Assembly: GCF_036263595.1 (NCBI RefSeq)
Contig: NZ_DATAGQ010000148.1
Coordinates: 11,174-75,173 of the forward strand
DNA length: 64,000 nucleotides
Direction: 5' to 3'
Source: Geminicoccus sp036263595
GTDB lineage: Bacteria; Pseudomonadota; Alphaproteobacteria; Geminicoccales; Geminicoccaceae
Both the position numbers and the translations under genes were made by a program. Shown piece by piece: positions 1-8,590 of this stretch. The notes under the pieces are model-generated. The model had not been told where the DNA came from. It did not search any database and worked only from the letters and a program-made list of their open reading frames with translations. How positions within the stretch are numbered: position 1 is the first letter of the stretch; every line of letters begins with the position of its first letter.

Positions 1-2
1 AG

Positions 3-560
3 CTTGATGCCGATTGGACGATCGGCAGTGCTGCCGGTATTGCGCCGCATGATGACGTCCGGATCTTCGGTGGCAGTTGGTCCTTGTCGCACGATCCACT
101 GCAGGGCTGGCGCTGGGGGGTCGGCTACGGCATGGCCGTCGCGATGGGTCAGCACCAGCCGACCCCATCGGGGGTATCGACACCGGTGGGCGCCGGTCGC
201 ACCACTACCACGACCCATGTCGCCAGGCTCCGGATCGGGCATATCTGGGGCCGCCGGGACACTGGCCTGTTTGCACAGGCAACCGTGACGCCAGCCGAGG
301 CGGACCGGCATGACCAACCTTCGGCAGGAAGGGACGACGCCGGGGACGAGACGACTCTCATTACCAGGATCGCCTATCGGCTATCCGACCAGGCAAGCGT
401 CGCCTTCGTCGCCGCCAGCGCGAAGGCCCATCGTGGCAGCCCGGCGCGTGATCCAGAGCCCGAACTGGAAGCCTATCTTACGCTCAAGATCGCGCTGGCG
501 CCCACCACCCGCAGCGACGGCTCCACCCCTTCCCTGCGCCAGATGGCGATGGCGGACTAG
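3..560 (+). CDS. C-terminal part of an unrecognised protein, possibly outer-membrane (5' truncated)
   Basis: The frame is open from the window edge to a TAG at 558-560, giving 185 residues with no start needed inside the window. The text reads like real protein: alternating polar and hydrophobic short strands (for example GWRWGVGYGMAVAMGQ and YLTLKIALAP), aromatic residues spaced as in beta strands, and Gly/Ser/Thr-rich turns. This suggests the end of a beta-barrel or repeat-strand outer-membrane or secreted protein, but I do not recognise a family. An internal TTG near position 84 is probably not the true start, because the residues upstream of it are equally protein-like. Function is unassigned; the beta-rich reading is inference. 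Confidence 0.5.
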   Translation, partial: LDADWTIGSAAGIAPHDDVRIFGGSWSLSHDPLQGWRWGVGYGMAVAMGQHQPTPSGVSTPVGAGRTTTTTHVARLRIGHIWGRRDTGLFAQATVTPAEADRHDQPSAGRDDAGDETTLITRIAYRLSDQASVAFVAASAKAHRGSPARDPEPELEAYLTLKIALAPTTRSDGSTPSLRQMAMAD

Positions 561-890
561 GACACACCTCATGCAGAGTGGACCTGCAGGGAGATACTGG
601 CGCAACTGCACCGGCTGCCCAGATAGTTCGGCTCATTTGGCCAACTGATAGTGAGCACCACGGAGATCATTCCGTGACCCAAACAAATCAAAGAAGCACT
701 CGCCGATCGCAGCCGAGCAATATCGGCGCCAATGAAGCCTGAAGGTCAATAAGCAGAGCCGCAGCGTCGATTTCTGCATCCATGCCGCAAGGGAGTTGGC
801 GGGCAAGGTCGGATCACCTGTCGAGGCCGCTTATATCGAGCCGCCCGGAGCAGCCTCCGGCAACCCTGGCTTTGCGGAACCTACCGGGCG
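561..890. other. Intergenic stretch without a recognisable gene
   Basis: This lies between the truncated plus-strand gene and the convergent LysR gene. Short frames exist on both strands, but none reads like a protein family and none has a convincing ribosome binding site. The first part (about 640-760) is visibly richer in A and T than its surroundings. I see no strong hairpin with a T tract. Confidence 0.5.
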
Positions 891-1784
891 CTATTCCACC
901 GGCGGCCGGATCTTCTCAAGCCGGTGCCGCAGGAAATCGATGAAGTGTCGGACCTTGGCCGACAGGTTCAACCGTTCGGGATAGACGGCGTAGATATGCG
1001 CCACACTGTGGTGCCGAGGCAGCACCACCCGCAGGCGGCCCGCAGCGATGTGCCGGTTCACGTCCCATTCAGACCGCATCATGATGCCGAGCCCCTGAAT
1101 GGCCCAGTTCACCGCGATCTCGCCGTCATTGGTGGACAGCGTGCCGCTGACCTTGACGCTGTCGCCCCCTTCAAAGCGCCAGACGTCGTACGCGTCGTGC
1201 TCTTGGCGCAGCACGATGCAGTTGTGGGCGGCAAGGTCGGCCAGACGTCGCGGCGTGCCGTGCCGGGCGAGATAGCTTGGCGCAGCGACGAGCAGTCGGC
1301 GGTTGCGCATCAGGAGTCGGGAGATCAGTCGCGATGAGGGCGGCAGGCCGAAGCGGATGCCCAGGTCGAATCCCTCTTCCACGAGATTGTGCGGCGCGTC
1401 CGACAAGACGAGTTGGGCCTCGACCTCCGGATGCTGGCCGATGAAGTCGCCGATCGCGGGTGCGATATGTTCGCGTCCGAACTGGAAGGTCGCGTTGACC
1501 TTGAGCAGTCCGCGGGGGCGCTCCCGCGAGCGGGCAAGAGACTGCTCGATCATCTCGATCTGGCTGGCGATCGCGAGCGCCGCCTCCAGGTACGCCTCGC
1601 CTTCGCTGGTAAGGCTCGTCCGCCGCGTGGTGCGGTTCATCAGCCGGGTGCCGAGCCGGTCCTCGATCCGGGCGAGGCGACGGCTGACGGCCGACGGAGA
1701 GATCCCCAGCTCCAGCGCGGCGCCGCTGAAGCTGCTCTGCCGGGCCAGCAGCGCAAAGAACTGCATGTCGCTGTCCAGTGTCAT
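891..1784 (-). CDS. LysR-family transcriptional regulator, probable regulator of the tartrate operon
   Basis: The 297-residue protein has the standard LysR length and layout. An N-terminal winged helix-turn-helix (about residues 5-62, including AALELGISPSAVSRRLARIE) is followed by a periplasmic-binding-protein-like effector domain (about 90-295). It belongs to the DsdA/CrgA-like LysR group that often opens with a short Met-Asp/Leu segment. It is divergent from the tctC-led operon, which is the usual arrangement for a LysR activator controlling adjacent catabolic genes and itself. A tartrate-related inducer is therefore inferred, not shown. An imperfect dyad that could be its operator lies just upstream of its start. 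Confidence 0.9.
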   Translation of the reverse strand: MTLDSDMQFFALLARQSSFSGAALELGISPSAVSRRLARIEDRLGTRLMNRTTRRTSLTSEGEAYLEAALAIASQIEMIEQSLARSRERPRGLLKVNATFQFGREHIAPAIGDFIGQHPEVEAQLVLSDAPHNLVEEGFDLGIRFGLPPSSRLISRLLMRNRRLLVAAPSYLARHGTPRRLADLAAHNCIVLRQEHDAYDVWRFEGGDSVKVSGTLSTNDGEIAVNWAIQGLGIMMRSEWDVNRHIAAGRLRVVLPRHHSVAHIYAVYPERLNLSAKVRHFIDFLRHRLEKIRPPVE

Positions 1785-1802
1785 TCTTGCCTCCCGCGCA
1801 AA

Positions 1803-1828
1803 AATGATGTGACGGATGAGACATTATC
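1803..1828. promoter_or_regulatory. Imperfect inverted repeat, candidate LysR operator
   Basis: AATGATGT and ACATTATC face each other across about 10 bases with one mismatch in the arms. The element lies 19 bases upstream of the LysR start codon and about 180 bases before tctC, and is AT-rich in a GC-rich genome. Position and symmetry fit a LysR autoregulatory or activation site. This is pattern evidence only. Confidence 0.35.
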
Positions 1829-2004
1829 AACCGTGGCGCACCAAGCTATTTTTCCGAGATCCGGGTTCGCGCTCACCGCGCGAAAGCGCGCGAGAAGCAC
1901 ATCGCCCGGTTCAGGGGAAGGCTGGCCGCCGCATGCATGGCAGCTTCTGCCTCTCCATGACCAACCGCCCGACCATCAATGGTCGGCACAGGGGAGGACG
2001 CCCG

Positions 2005-2967
2005 ATGGCATCCAAGACACTTCTCGCCATGGCAGCCGCGGCCACACTGGGTCTCGCGGGCCAGGTTGCGGCGCAGGAGGCGTCGGACTTTCCGACCAAG
2101 CCCATGACCTACATCATCCCGTTCAACGCGGGCGGCGAATCCGACATCTCCGCGCGCTTCCAGCAGAGTGTCTGGAACAAGGTCACGGGGCAGGACGTCG
2201 TGATCCAGTACCAGCCCGGCGCCGGCGGTGCGCAGGCCTGGTCGCAGCTGAACCAGATCGCGGGCGACGGCTACACGATCATGGGCATCAACCTGCCCCA
2301 CACGGTGCTGCAGCCGATGGAAGGCGAGTCCGGCTATCAGACCGACGATCTGACGCCGGTGCACTACTTCCACTACACGCCCGACGCGATCTTCGTGTCG
2401 AAGGACAGCCAGTTCCAGACGCTTGAGCAACTCGTCGAGTATGCCAAGGCCAACCCTGGCCTCGTGACCTTCTCGGGCTCGGGCTCAAACTCGTCTAACA
2501 ATCTTGCCCAGGTGAAATTCGACGAGCTGGCAGGAATCACGACGACCTATGTGCCGTTCTCCGGCACGAGTCCGGCCATCACCGCGGTGCTCGGCAACCA
2601 GACGGTGGCCGGCTTCAACTACGCGACCTCGGGCGTGAGCCAGGGCGAGGAGCTGCGGATGCTTGCCGTCGCGTCCGACGAGCGGCTGCCGGCCTTCCCT
2701 GACGTGCCGACCTTTAAGGAACTTGGCTACGACCTCGTCGGCGGCGCCTATCGGGGCGTGGCGGTGCCGGATTCGACACCCGAGGAACTGCGGCAGCGGA
2801 TCTCGCAGATCGTGCAGCAGATCAACGAGGACCCGGAGTTCCAGCAGAAGATGGAGGATGCAGGGTTCGTGCTGACCGACATCACCTATGACAAGATGCC
2901 GGCATTCCTGGAGGAGATGACGGCGGAATACACGAAGGGCGCCAAGGCCCTCGGCATCCTCCAGTAA
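2005..2967 (+). CDS. tctC: Tripartite tricarboxylate transporter, periplasmic substrate-binding protein (TctC/Bug family)
   Basis: The ATG at 2005 follows a strong GGGGAGGA ribosome binding site at 1991-1998 and opens a signal peptide (hydrophobic core LLAMAAAATLGLAG, likely cut after VAA-Q). This is better than the in-frame upstream start near 1816. The mature protein shows the Bug-family pattern: the FPTKPMTYIIPFNAGGESD strand-loop that holds the carboxylate ligand, the PGAGG loop, and the late FPDVPTFKELGYD segment. Its length of 320 residues is typical. It delivers an organic acid to the TctA-TctB permease encoded 11 bases downstream. Given the downstream genes the ligand is probably tartrate, which is inference from context. 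Confidence 0.93.
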   Translation: MASKTLLAMAAAATLGLAGQVAAQEASDFPTKPMTYIIPFNAGGESDISARFQQSVWNKVTGQDVVIQYQPGAGGAQAWSQLNQIAGDGYTIMGINLPHTVLQPMEGESGYQTDDLTPVHYFHYTPDAIFVSKDSQFQTLEQLVEYAKANPGLVTFSGSGSNSSNNLAQVKFDELAGITTTYVPFSGTSPAITAVLGNQTVAGFNYATSGVSQGEELRMLAVASDERLPAFPDVPTFKELGYDLVGGAYRGVAVPDSTPEELRQRISQIVQQINEDPEFQQKMEDAGFVLTDITYDKMPAFLEEMTAEYTKGAKALGILQ

Positions 2968-2978
2968 GGCCGCCTCGG

Positions 2979-5024
2979 ATGGACCTGCTCGGCTACCTGT
3001 TCGAGGCGCTCAGCCCGTTCAACCTGCTCCTTGCCATCGTCGGCGTGGTGCTGGGAACGGTGGTCGGCGCATTGCCTGGGCTTTCGGCGACCATGGCAGT
3101 GGCCGTGCTGGTTCCATTCACGTTCACGATGGACCCCGCCGCGGGCCTGATCGCGCTCGGCGCGATCTATACGGGCGCGATCTACGGCGGGGCCTTCGCG
3201 GCCATCCTTGTCAACACGCCGGGAACGCCGTCCTCGATCGCGACCACCTTCGACGGCTACCCGATGGCGCGGCGAGGTGATGGCGGGCTGGCGGTGACCC
3301 TCGCCACTATCGCCTCGGTGATCGGCGGCCTGATCGGCGCGATCAGCCTCCTTCTGCTGGCGCCGCCGCTTGCGCGGGTGGCGCTCGCCTTCGGTCCGCC
3401 GGAATATTTCTGGCTGGCCATCTTCGGACTGACGCTGATCTCGGCGCTCTCGGTCGGCAACACGCTCAAGGGGCTCATCGGCGCCTGCCTTGGCCTGCTG
3501 CTATCCATGGTGGGCGTGGCGGTGGTGGGCGGCGACGTGCGCTACACCGGCGGGATGCAGGCCTTTCTCGGCGGAGTAGACATCACCTCGGCGCTGATCG
3601 GGCTCTATTGCGTGCCCGTCATCATCGACCTCGTGGCGACGCGCGACCCGCACCTCAAGGTGACCGCCGGCGACGATGGCATCCGCCTCCGCGAGGCATG
3701 GGACATCACCTGGCGGCAGAAGTTCAACGTGATCCGCTCGTCGGTCATCGGCACCGTGATCGGCATCCTTCCCGGTGCTGGCGGCTCGATCGCCGGCCTC
3801 GTCAGCTATTCCGAGGCCCGCCGGTCCTCGCCCCGCTCGGCGCATTTCGGCAAGGGCGAGCCGGACGGTGTGATCGCGACCGAGGCCGCGAACAATGCGA
3901 CGGTCGGCGGCGGCTTCATCCCGACCTTGGTGCTCGGGATCCCCGGCACGCCGCCCGACGCGATCATCCTCGGCGCGCTGCTCGTGCAGGGAATCAAGAT
4001 CGGGCCCACGCTCTTCGCGTCCGAAGGGCACATCGTATACACCTTCATCTACGGCCTGCTGATCGCAACGTTGCTCATGCTCCCGATCGGGCTTCTGATC
4101 GGGCGTTACGCCTACAAGTCGGTCGTAGCGTTCCCCAAGGCGCTGCTGGTGCCCACGGTGGCTTTCCTGACTGTCGTCGGCTCGTTCGCGATCCACTCCA
4201 ACCCTCAGGACACGCAGGTCATGTTCGGCCTGGGAGTCCTGGCCTGGGTTCTCAATCGCTACGGGTTCGCACCCTCGCCGATCGTGCTGGGCCTCGTCCT
4301 CGGCCAGATCGCGGAGCAGGGCTTCGTGCAGACCTACCTTATCGGGAACTCCACCCAGAACCTCGGCGGCATGTTCTTCGGCCGTCCGATCAGCATCGGC
4401 ATCATCGCCGCCGCCCTTCTGACGCTGCTCTACCCATTCTGGGCCGGATGGCGTGCGCGGCGGCGTGCCGTCACGCCACTGACCGAGATCGCCGAGGCGG
4501 CGAGCGAGCGGCCAGGCGCTCTCGACTCTCCGCACCCCTTGCCCGAGGCCGAGCCTCCCGCTGCCCGTGGCCATGACTGGGGCGCGGTGGCGCTGGCGGC
4601 GATCATTTTCCTGATCGCGGTGAGCGCATTCTGGAGCACCCGCGGCATGTCGGCGATGGGCTCGATCTTTCCCACGACGATCTCGGTGGTCCTCGCCGCT
4701 CTGACGCTCGCCCTCATCGCGCTGGGCATCGCCGGACGCGGCCGCCCGGGGAAGGCCGAGACGATGGTGGGGCCTGTGTCGAATGCGCGTCGGGCCATCC
4801 TGGCCATCGTCTTCGGGATCTGGGTCTGGCTGCTTCCGATCGTAGGCTTGGCCGTAACGAGCCTCACGGCATTCCTGGCGCTGACGGCGGTGGGCGAGCA
4901 CGAGGCGGTGCCAGTCCGTACCTGGGTCATCCGTGCTGTCGTCGCTGTGGCCATCGTCGCCGCGTTCTGGTGGCTGATGTCGGACGTGCTGCTCCTCCGG
5001 ATGCCGAACGGCGTGCTGTTCTGA
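2979..5024 (+). CDS. Fused TctA-TctB permease of a tripartite tricarboxylate transporter
   Basis: One 681-residue inner-membrane protein carries both membrane subunits. Residues 1 to about 490 are TctA, with its many transmembrane segments and conserved Gly/Pro-rich loops (GALPGLSATMAVAVL near 30, ATEAANNATVGGGFIPTLVLG near 305, and a middle loop GILPGAGGSIAGLVSYSEA near 262). A charged, Pro-rich linker covers about 490-530. Residues 531-681 are TctB-like, with four predicted helices (for example VALAAIIFLIAVSAFW and RAVVAVAIVAAFWWLM). In most loci tctB and tctA are separate genes, so the fusion is notable. No stop or frameshift separates the halves. It should use the solute delivered by TctC. 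Confidence 0.9.
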   Translation: MDLLGYLFEALSPFNLLLAIVGVVLGTVVGALPGLSATMAVAVLVPFTFTMDPAAGLIALGAIYTGAIYGGAFAAILVNTPGTPSSIATTFDGYPMARRGDGGLAVTLATIASVIGGLIGAISLLLLAPPLARVALAFGPPEYFWLAIFGLTLISALSVGNTLKGLIGACLGLLLSMVGVAVVGGDVRYTGGMQAFLGGVDITSALIGLYCVPVIIDLVATRDPHLKVTAGDDGIRLREAWDITWRQKFNVIRSSVIGTVIGILPGAGGSIAGLVSYSEARRSSPRSAHFGKGEPDGVIATEAANNATVGGGFIPTLVLGIPGTPPDAIILGALLVQGIKIGPTLFASEGHIVYTFIYGLLIATLLMLPIGLLIGRYAYKSVVAFPKALLVPTVAFLTVVGSFAIHSNPQDTQVMFGLGVLAWVLNRYGFAPSPIVLGLVLGQIAEQGFVQTYLIGNSTQNLGGMFFGRPISIGIIAAALLTLLYPFWAGWRARRRAVTPLTEIAEAASERPGALDSPHPLPEAEPPAARGHDWGAVALAAIIFLIAVSAFWSTRGMSAMGSIFPTTISVVLAALTLALIALGIAGRGRPGKAETMVGPVSNARRAILAIVFGIWVWLLPIVGLAVTSLTAFLALTAVGEHEAVPVRTWVIRAVVAVAIVAAFWWLMSDVLLLRMPNGVLF

Positions 5025-5037
5025 ACAAGGGAAAAGG

Positions 5038-6114
5038 ATGAAGACCTATCGGATCGCCGCGATTCCGGGCGACGGCATCGGCATCGAGGTCGTGGAAGCG
5101 GGGCTACAGGTGCTGGCCGCGCTCGCCGAACGAGACGGCGACTTCACCCTCGACGTCGAGCGGTTCGACTGGGGGAGCGAGCGCTACAAGCGCACCGGCG
5201 CGCTCATGCCTAAGGATGGGGCTGACCAGCTGCGCGCATTCGATGCGATCTTCTTCGGCGCCGTCGGCGCGCCCGACGTACCCGACCACCTGACGCTCTG
5301 GGGCCTGCGTCTGGCGATCTGCCAGCCGCTAGACCAGTTCGCCAATGTGCGGCCGACACGGATCCTGCCCGGTATCACCAGCCCGCTCCGCGGCGTGGAC
5401 GAGGGCGACCTGGACTGGGTCATCGTGCGCGAGAACTCCGAGGGAGAGTATGCTGGTCAGGGCGGCCGGTCGCATCGCGGCCTGCCGCAGGAGGTGGCGA
5501 CCGAAGTCTCGATCTTCACGCGAGCCGGGATCGAGCGGATCATGCGCTACGCGTTCGAGGTGGCACGGTCACGGCCGCGCAAGCTCCTGACTGTCGTCAC
5601 CAAATCGAACGCGCAGCGCTACGGCATGGTCCTCTGGGACGAGATCGCGCGCGAGGTCGCTGCGGACTTTCCGGACGTGACCTGGGACAAGATGTTGGTC
5701 GACGCGATGACGGTCCGGATGACGCTGCACCCCAAGTCGCTCGATACCATCGTCGCGACCAACCTTCACGCGGACATCCTGTCGGATCTCGCCGCGGCAC
5801 TCGCCGGCTCGATCGGCGTCGCGCCTACGGGCAACATCAACCCGACGGGACGCGCGCCCTCGATGTTCGAGCCGATCCATGGCTCGGCGTTCGACATCAC
5901 CGGCAAGGGCATCGCGAATCCCATCGCGACGTTCTGGACCGCGTCGATGATGCTCGAGCATCTTGGCCAGCCGCACACCGCCGCGACCCTGATGCGGGCG
6001 ATCGAGCGGGTTACGGCCGACCCGGCACTCCACACTCCCGATCTTGGCGGCACCGCCCGGACCGACGACGTCACCCGCGCCGTCATCGACGCAGTCCGCG
6101 GCCGCAACGACTGA
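5038..6114 (+). CDS. Isocitrate/isopropylmalate dehydrogenase-family protein, tartrate dehydrogenase-like paralogue
   Basis: The 358-residue protein has the full family fold. It opens with IPGDGIG (residues 9-15), has the RENSEGEY segment ending in Tyr138, a VTKSN motif with catalytic Lys189, and metal-binding Asp222, Asp246 and Asp250. The MFEPIHGSAFDI signature of the NAD(H) site is also present. It oxidises and/or decarboxylates a hydroxy-acid using NAD and a divalent metal. It is clearly related to its neighbour ttuC but differs around the substrate loop (GQGGRSHRGLP instead of SSIGGTMFPGT) and at several otherwise conserved sites, so it may take a different stereoisomer or a related acid such as malate. 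The start follows GGGAAAAGG. It is co-transcribed with its neighbours. Confidence 0.85.
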   Translation: MKTYRIAAIPGDGIGIEVVEAGLQVLAALAERDGDFTLDVERFDWGSERYKRTGALMPKDGADQLRAFDAIFFGAVGAPDVPDHLTLWGLRLAICQPLDQFANVRPTRILPGITSPLRGVDEGDLDWVIVRENSEGEYAGQGGRSHRGLPQEVATEVSIFTRAGIERIMRYAFEVARSRPRKLLTVVTKSNAQRYGMVLWDEIAREVAADFPDVTWDKMLVDAMTVRMTLHPKSLDTIVATNLHADILSDLAAALAGSIGVAPTGNINPTGRAPSMFEPIHGSAFDITGKGIANPIATFWTASMMLEHLGQPHTAATLMRAIERVTADPALHTPDLGGTARTDDVTRAVIDAVRGRND

Positions 6115-6123
6115 AAGAAGTCA

Positions 6124-7194
6124 ATGAGCACGAACCAGATGAAGATTGCGGTGATCCCCGGCGATGGGATCGGCAAGGAGGTCGTGCCCGAGGGCCTGCG
6201 CGTGCTCGAAGCCGCGGCCAGGCGGCACGGCCTCGGCTTCGACTTCGCCGAGCACGACTTCGCCTCGGTCGATTATTACCAGAAGCACGGCACGATGATG
6301 CCCGAGGACTGGAAGGACCGGCTCGCCGGCACCGATGCGATCTTCTTTGGCGCGGTAGGCTGGCCTGCGACGGTGCCCGACCATGTTTCCCTCTGGGGCT
6401 CGTTGATCCAGTTCCGTCGCGAGTACGACCAGTACGTCAGCCTGCGCCCCGCGCGCGCGATGCCGGGCGTCCCCTCGCCGCTCGCCGGCCGCAAGCCCGG
6501 CGACATCGACATGATGATCGTGCGCGAGAACACCGAAGGCGAGTATTCCTCGATTGGTGGCACGATGTTTCCAGGCACCGAGCGCGAGGTCGTGATCCAG
6601 GAGACGGTGATGACCCGGCACGGCGTCGACCGCATCCTGCGCTACGCCTTCGACCTCGCGATGAGCCGCGGCAGGCACCTGACCTCGGCCACCAAGTCGA
6701 ACGGCATCTCGATCACCATGCCCTATTGGGACGGTCGCGTCGCCGAAATAGCCAAGGCCTATCCCGACGTGAAGGTCGACAAGTACCACATCGACATCCT
6801 GACGGCGCAGTTCGTGCTCCATCCGGACTGGTTCGACGTGGTCGTCGCCTCCAACCTGTTCGGCGACATCCTGTCCGATCTCGGGCCCGCCTGCACCGGG
6901 ACCATCGGCATCGCGCCCTCCGGCAACATCAATCCCGAGCGACGCTTTCCCTCGCTGTTCGAGCCGGTGCACGGCTCGGCCCCTGACATTGCCGGGCAAG
7001 GCATAGCCAATCCCGTGGGCCAGATCTGGGCGGGTGCGATGATGCTCGAGCATCTGGGCCATGCCGAGGCGGCGGCCTCGATCGTCGCCGCGATCGAGCG
7101 GGTGCTGGCCGAGCCCGCGCTGCGCACCCGCGACCTCGGCGGCACGGCCGATACCCGGACCTGTGGCAAGGCCATCGCCGACGCGATTTCCTGA
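6124..7194 (+). CDS. ttuC: Tartrate dehydrogenase/decarboxylase
   Basis: The 356-residue protein matches the TtuC group closely. It has IPGDGIGKEV (11-20), RENTEGEYSSIGG with Tyr141, SATKSNG with catalytic Lys191, and Asp224, Asp248 and Asp252 for the Mn/Mg ion. The block SNLFGDILSDLGPACTGTIG and the SLFEPVHGSAPDI coenzyme signature follow. The family oxidises tartrate to oxaloglycolate with NAD and can also decarboxylate tartrate or malate. It begins 9 bases after the preceding paralogue and is followed at 10 bases by the tartrate dehydratase, so the operon offers two routes from tartrate to central metabolism. Confidence 0.9.
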   Translation: MSTNQMKIAVIPGDGIGKEVVPEGLRVLEAAARRHGLGFDFAEHDFASVDYYQKHGTMMPEDWKDRLAGTDAIFFGAVGWPATVPDHVSLWGSLIQFRREYDQYVSLRPARAMPGVPSPLAGRKPGDIDMMIVRENTEGEYSSIGGTMFPGTEREVVIQETVMTRHGVDRILRYAFDLAMSRGRHLTSATKSNGISITMPYWDGRVAEIAKAYPDVKVDKYHIDILTAQFVLHPDWFDVVVASNLFGDILSDLGPACTGTIGIAPSGNINPERRFPSLFEPVHGSAPDIAGQGIANPVGQIWAGAMMLEHLGHAEAAASIVAAIERVLAEPALRTRDLGGTADTRTCGKAIADAIS

Positions 7195-7204
7195 AGGACG
7201 GATC

Positions 7205-8368
7205 ATGAAGATCACGGACATCCGCGAGAAGACGGTCTCGATCGCCTCGCCCATCGCCAATGCCTATATCGACTTCTCCAAGATGACCTGCTCGGTCGTG
7301 GCCGTCGTCACCGACGTCGTTCGCGACGGCAAGCCGGTCGTCGGCTACGGCTTCAATTCGAACGGCCGCTACGGGCAAGGCGCCCTGATGCGTGACCGCT
7401 TCATCGGCCGGGTGCTCGAGGCCGACCCGGCGAGCCTCGTCGACGAGCCGAACGACAACCTGGATCCGTTCGCGATCTGGGCAGCGCTCATGAAGAACGA
7501 AAAGCCCGGCGGCCATGGCGAGCGCTCGGTCGCCGTCGGCACGATCGACATGGCGGTCTGGGATGCGGTGGCCAAGATCGCAGGCGTGCCGCTCTACAAG
7601 CTCCTGGCCGACCGCTACCGCGGCGGCGTGCACGACGAGAGCGTCTGGGTCTACGCTGCCGGCGGCTACTACTATCCTGGCAAGGACCACACCCAGCTTC
7701 AGGACGAGATGAAGGGATATCTCGACCGTGGCTATCGCGTCGTGAAGATGAAGATCGGCGCCGTTCCGATGGAGGAGGACATCGCCCGGATCGAGGCGGT
7801 GCTCGACGTGGTGGACGATGGCCGCAACCTGGCTGTCGACGCGAACGGCCGCTTCGATCTTGAGACGACCCTTGCCTACGCTGAAGCGCTCAAGCCCTAC
7901 GACCTCTTCTGGTACGAGGAGGCGGGCGACCCGCTCGACTACGAGATCCAGGCGCGTCTAGCCGAGGCTTACGATCGCCCGATCGCGACGGGTGAGAACC
8001 TGTTCTCGCACCAGGACGCCCGCAACCTCCTGCGCTATGGCGGGATGCGCCCCGATCGTGACTGGCTGCAGTTCGACTGCGCCCTGTCCTACGGACTTGT
8101 CGAGTTCATGCGCACACTGAAGGTGATGGATGATCTGGGCTGGTCCCCGCGCCGGGTCGTGCCGCATGGGGGCCACCAGATGTCCCTCAACATCGCTGCG
8201 GGCCTCCACCTCGGTGGCAACGAGAGCTATCCCGACGTGTTCCAGCCCTTTGGTGGTTTTGCCGATGGCATCGAGGTGCATGACGGAAGGGTGGCTCTGC
8301 CGGACATCCCGGGCATCGGCTTCGAAGCCAAGTCGCGTCTCTACAGCGTCATGCGAGAACTCGCGTAG
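7205..8368 (+). CDS. tarD: D(-)-tartrate dehydratase, enolase superfamily
   Basis: The 387-residue protein belongs to the mandelate racemase/muconate lactonizing group. Its active-site pattern agrees, shifted by one residue, with characterised Bradyrhizobium TarD. Lys183 lies in the KMK motif, Asp212, Glu238 and Glu264 are metal ligands (VDAN, YEE, GEN), and His321 (VPHGGHQ) is the other acid/base. The enzyme removes water from D-tartrate to give oxaloacetate. The ATG at 7205 was chosen over upstream in-frame codons because those lie inside ttuC and because GAAGGACG precedes it. This gene is the strongest evidence that the whole operon is for tartrate. Confidence 0.92.
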   Translation: MKITDIREKTVSIASPIANAYIDFSKMTCSVVAVVTDVVRDGKPVVGYGFNSNGRYGQGALMRDRFIGRVLEADPASLVDEPNDNLDPFAIWAALMKNEKPGGHGERSVAVGTIDMAVWDAVAKIAGVPLYKLLADRYRGGVHDESVWVYAAGGYYYPGKDHTQLQDEMKGYLDRGYRVVKMKIGAVPMEEDIARIEAVLDVVDDGRNLAVDANGRFDLETTLAYAEALKPYDLFWYEEAGDPLDYEIQARLAEAYDRPIATGENLFSHQDARNLLRYGGMRPDRDWLQFDCALSYGLVEFMRTLKVMDDLGWSPRRVVPHGGHQMSLNIAAGLHLGGNESYPDVFQPFGGFADGIEVHDGRVALPDIPGIGFEAKSRLYSVMRELA

Positions 8369-8590
8369 CCGCCTGTCCGCCCCGCGGGTGAGACGCATCC
8401 GCAGCCGAGCCTTCGGGCTTGTCAATTCGTTCCGGTTGGCCCTGGGGGTACGGGCGGTCGGTCTCGACCACGCGTGCGGCAATCGGTCGTCGCGTCGGAC
8501 TTCGCCGCCGCGCCAGCCTTGCCCGATCGCCCCAGGCGGGAACATTCCTACCGACTGGCGTGATGTCTTAGGCCGCCCGTCTCCGGCAGA

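Noticed and set aside
3501..4901. A 466-residue open frame on the minus strand opposite the TctA-TctB gene
   Set aside because: Its text is low-complexity (Arg, Asp, His, Gln rich), a typical shadow of GC-rich coding sequence, while the plus strand matches a known permease family.
8401..8430. Short GAGCC-TTCG-GGCTT hairpin after tarD
   Set aside because: The stem is only about five base pairs and is not followed by a T tract, so it is too weak to call a terminator.
8539..8560. GGAAC followed 15 bases later by CGTG, a possible EcfG promoter
   Set aside because: The spacing is short, the -10 is not CGTT, and no plus-strand gene follows.
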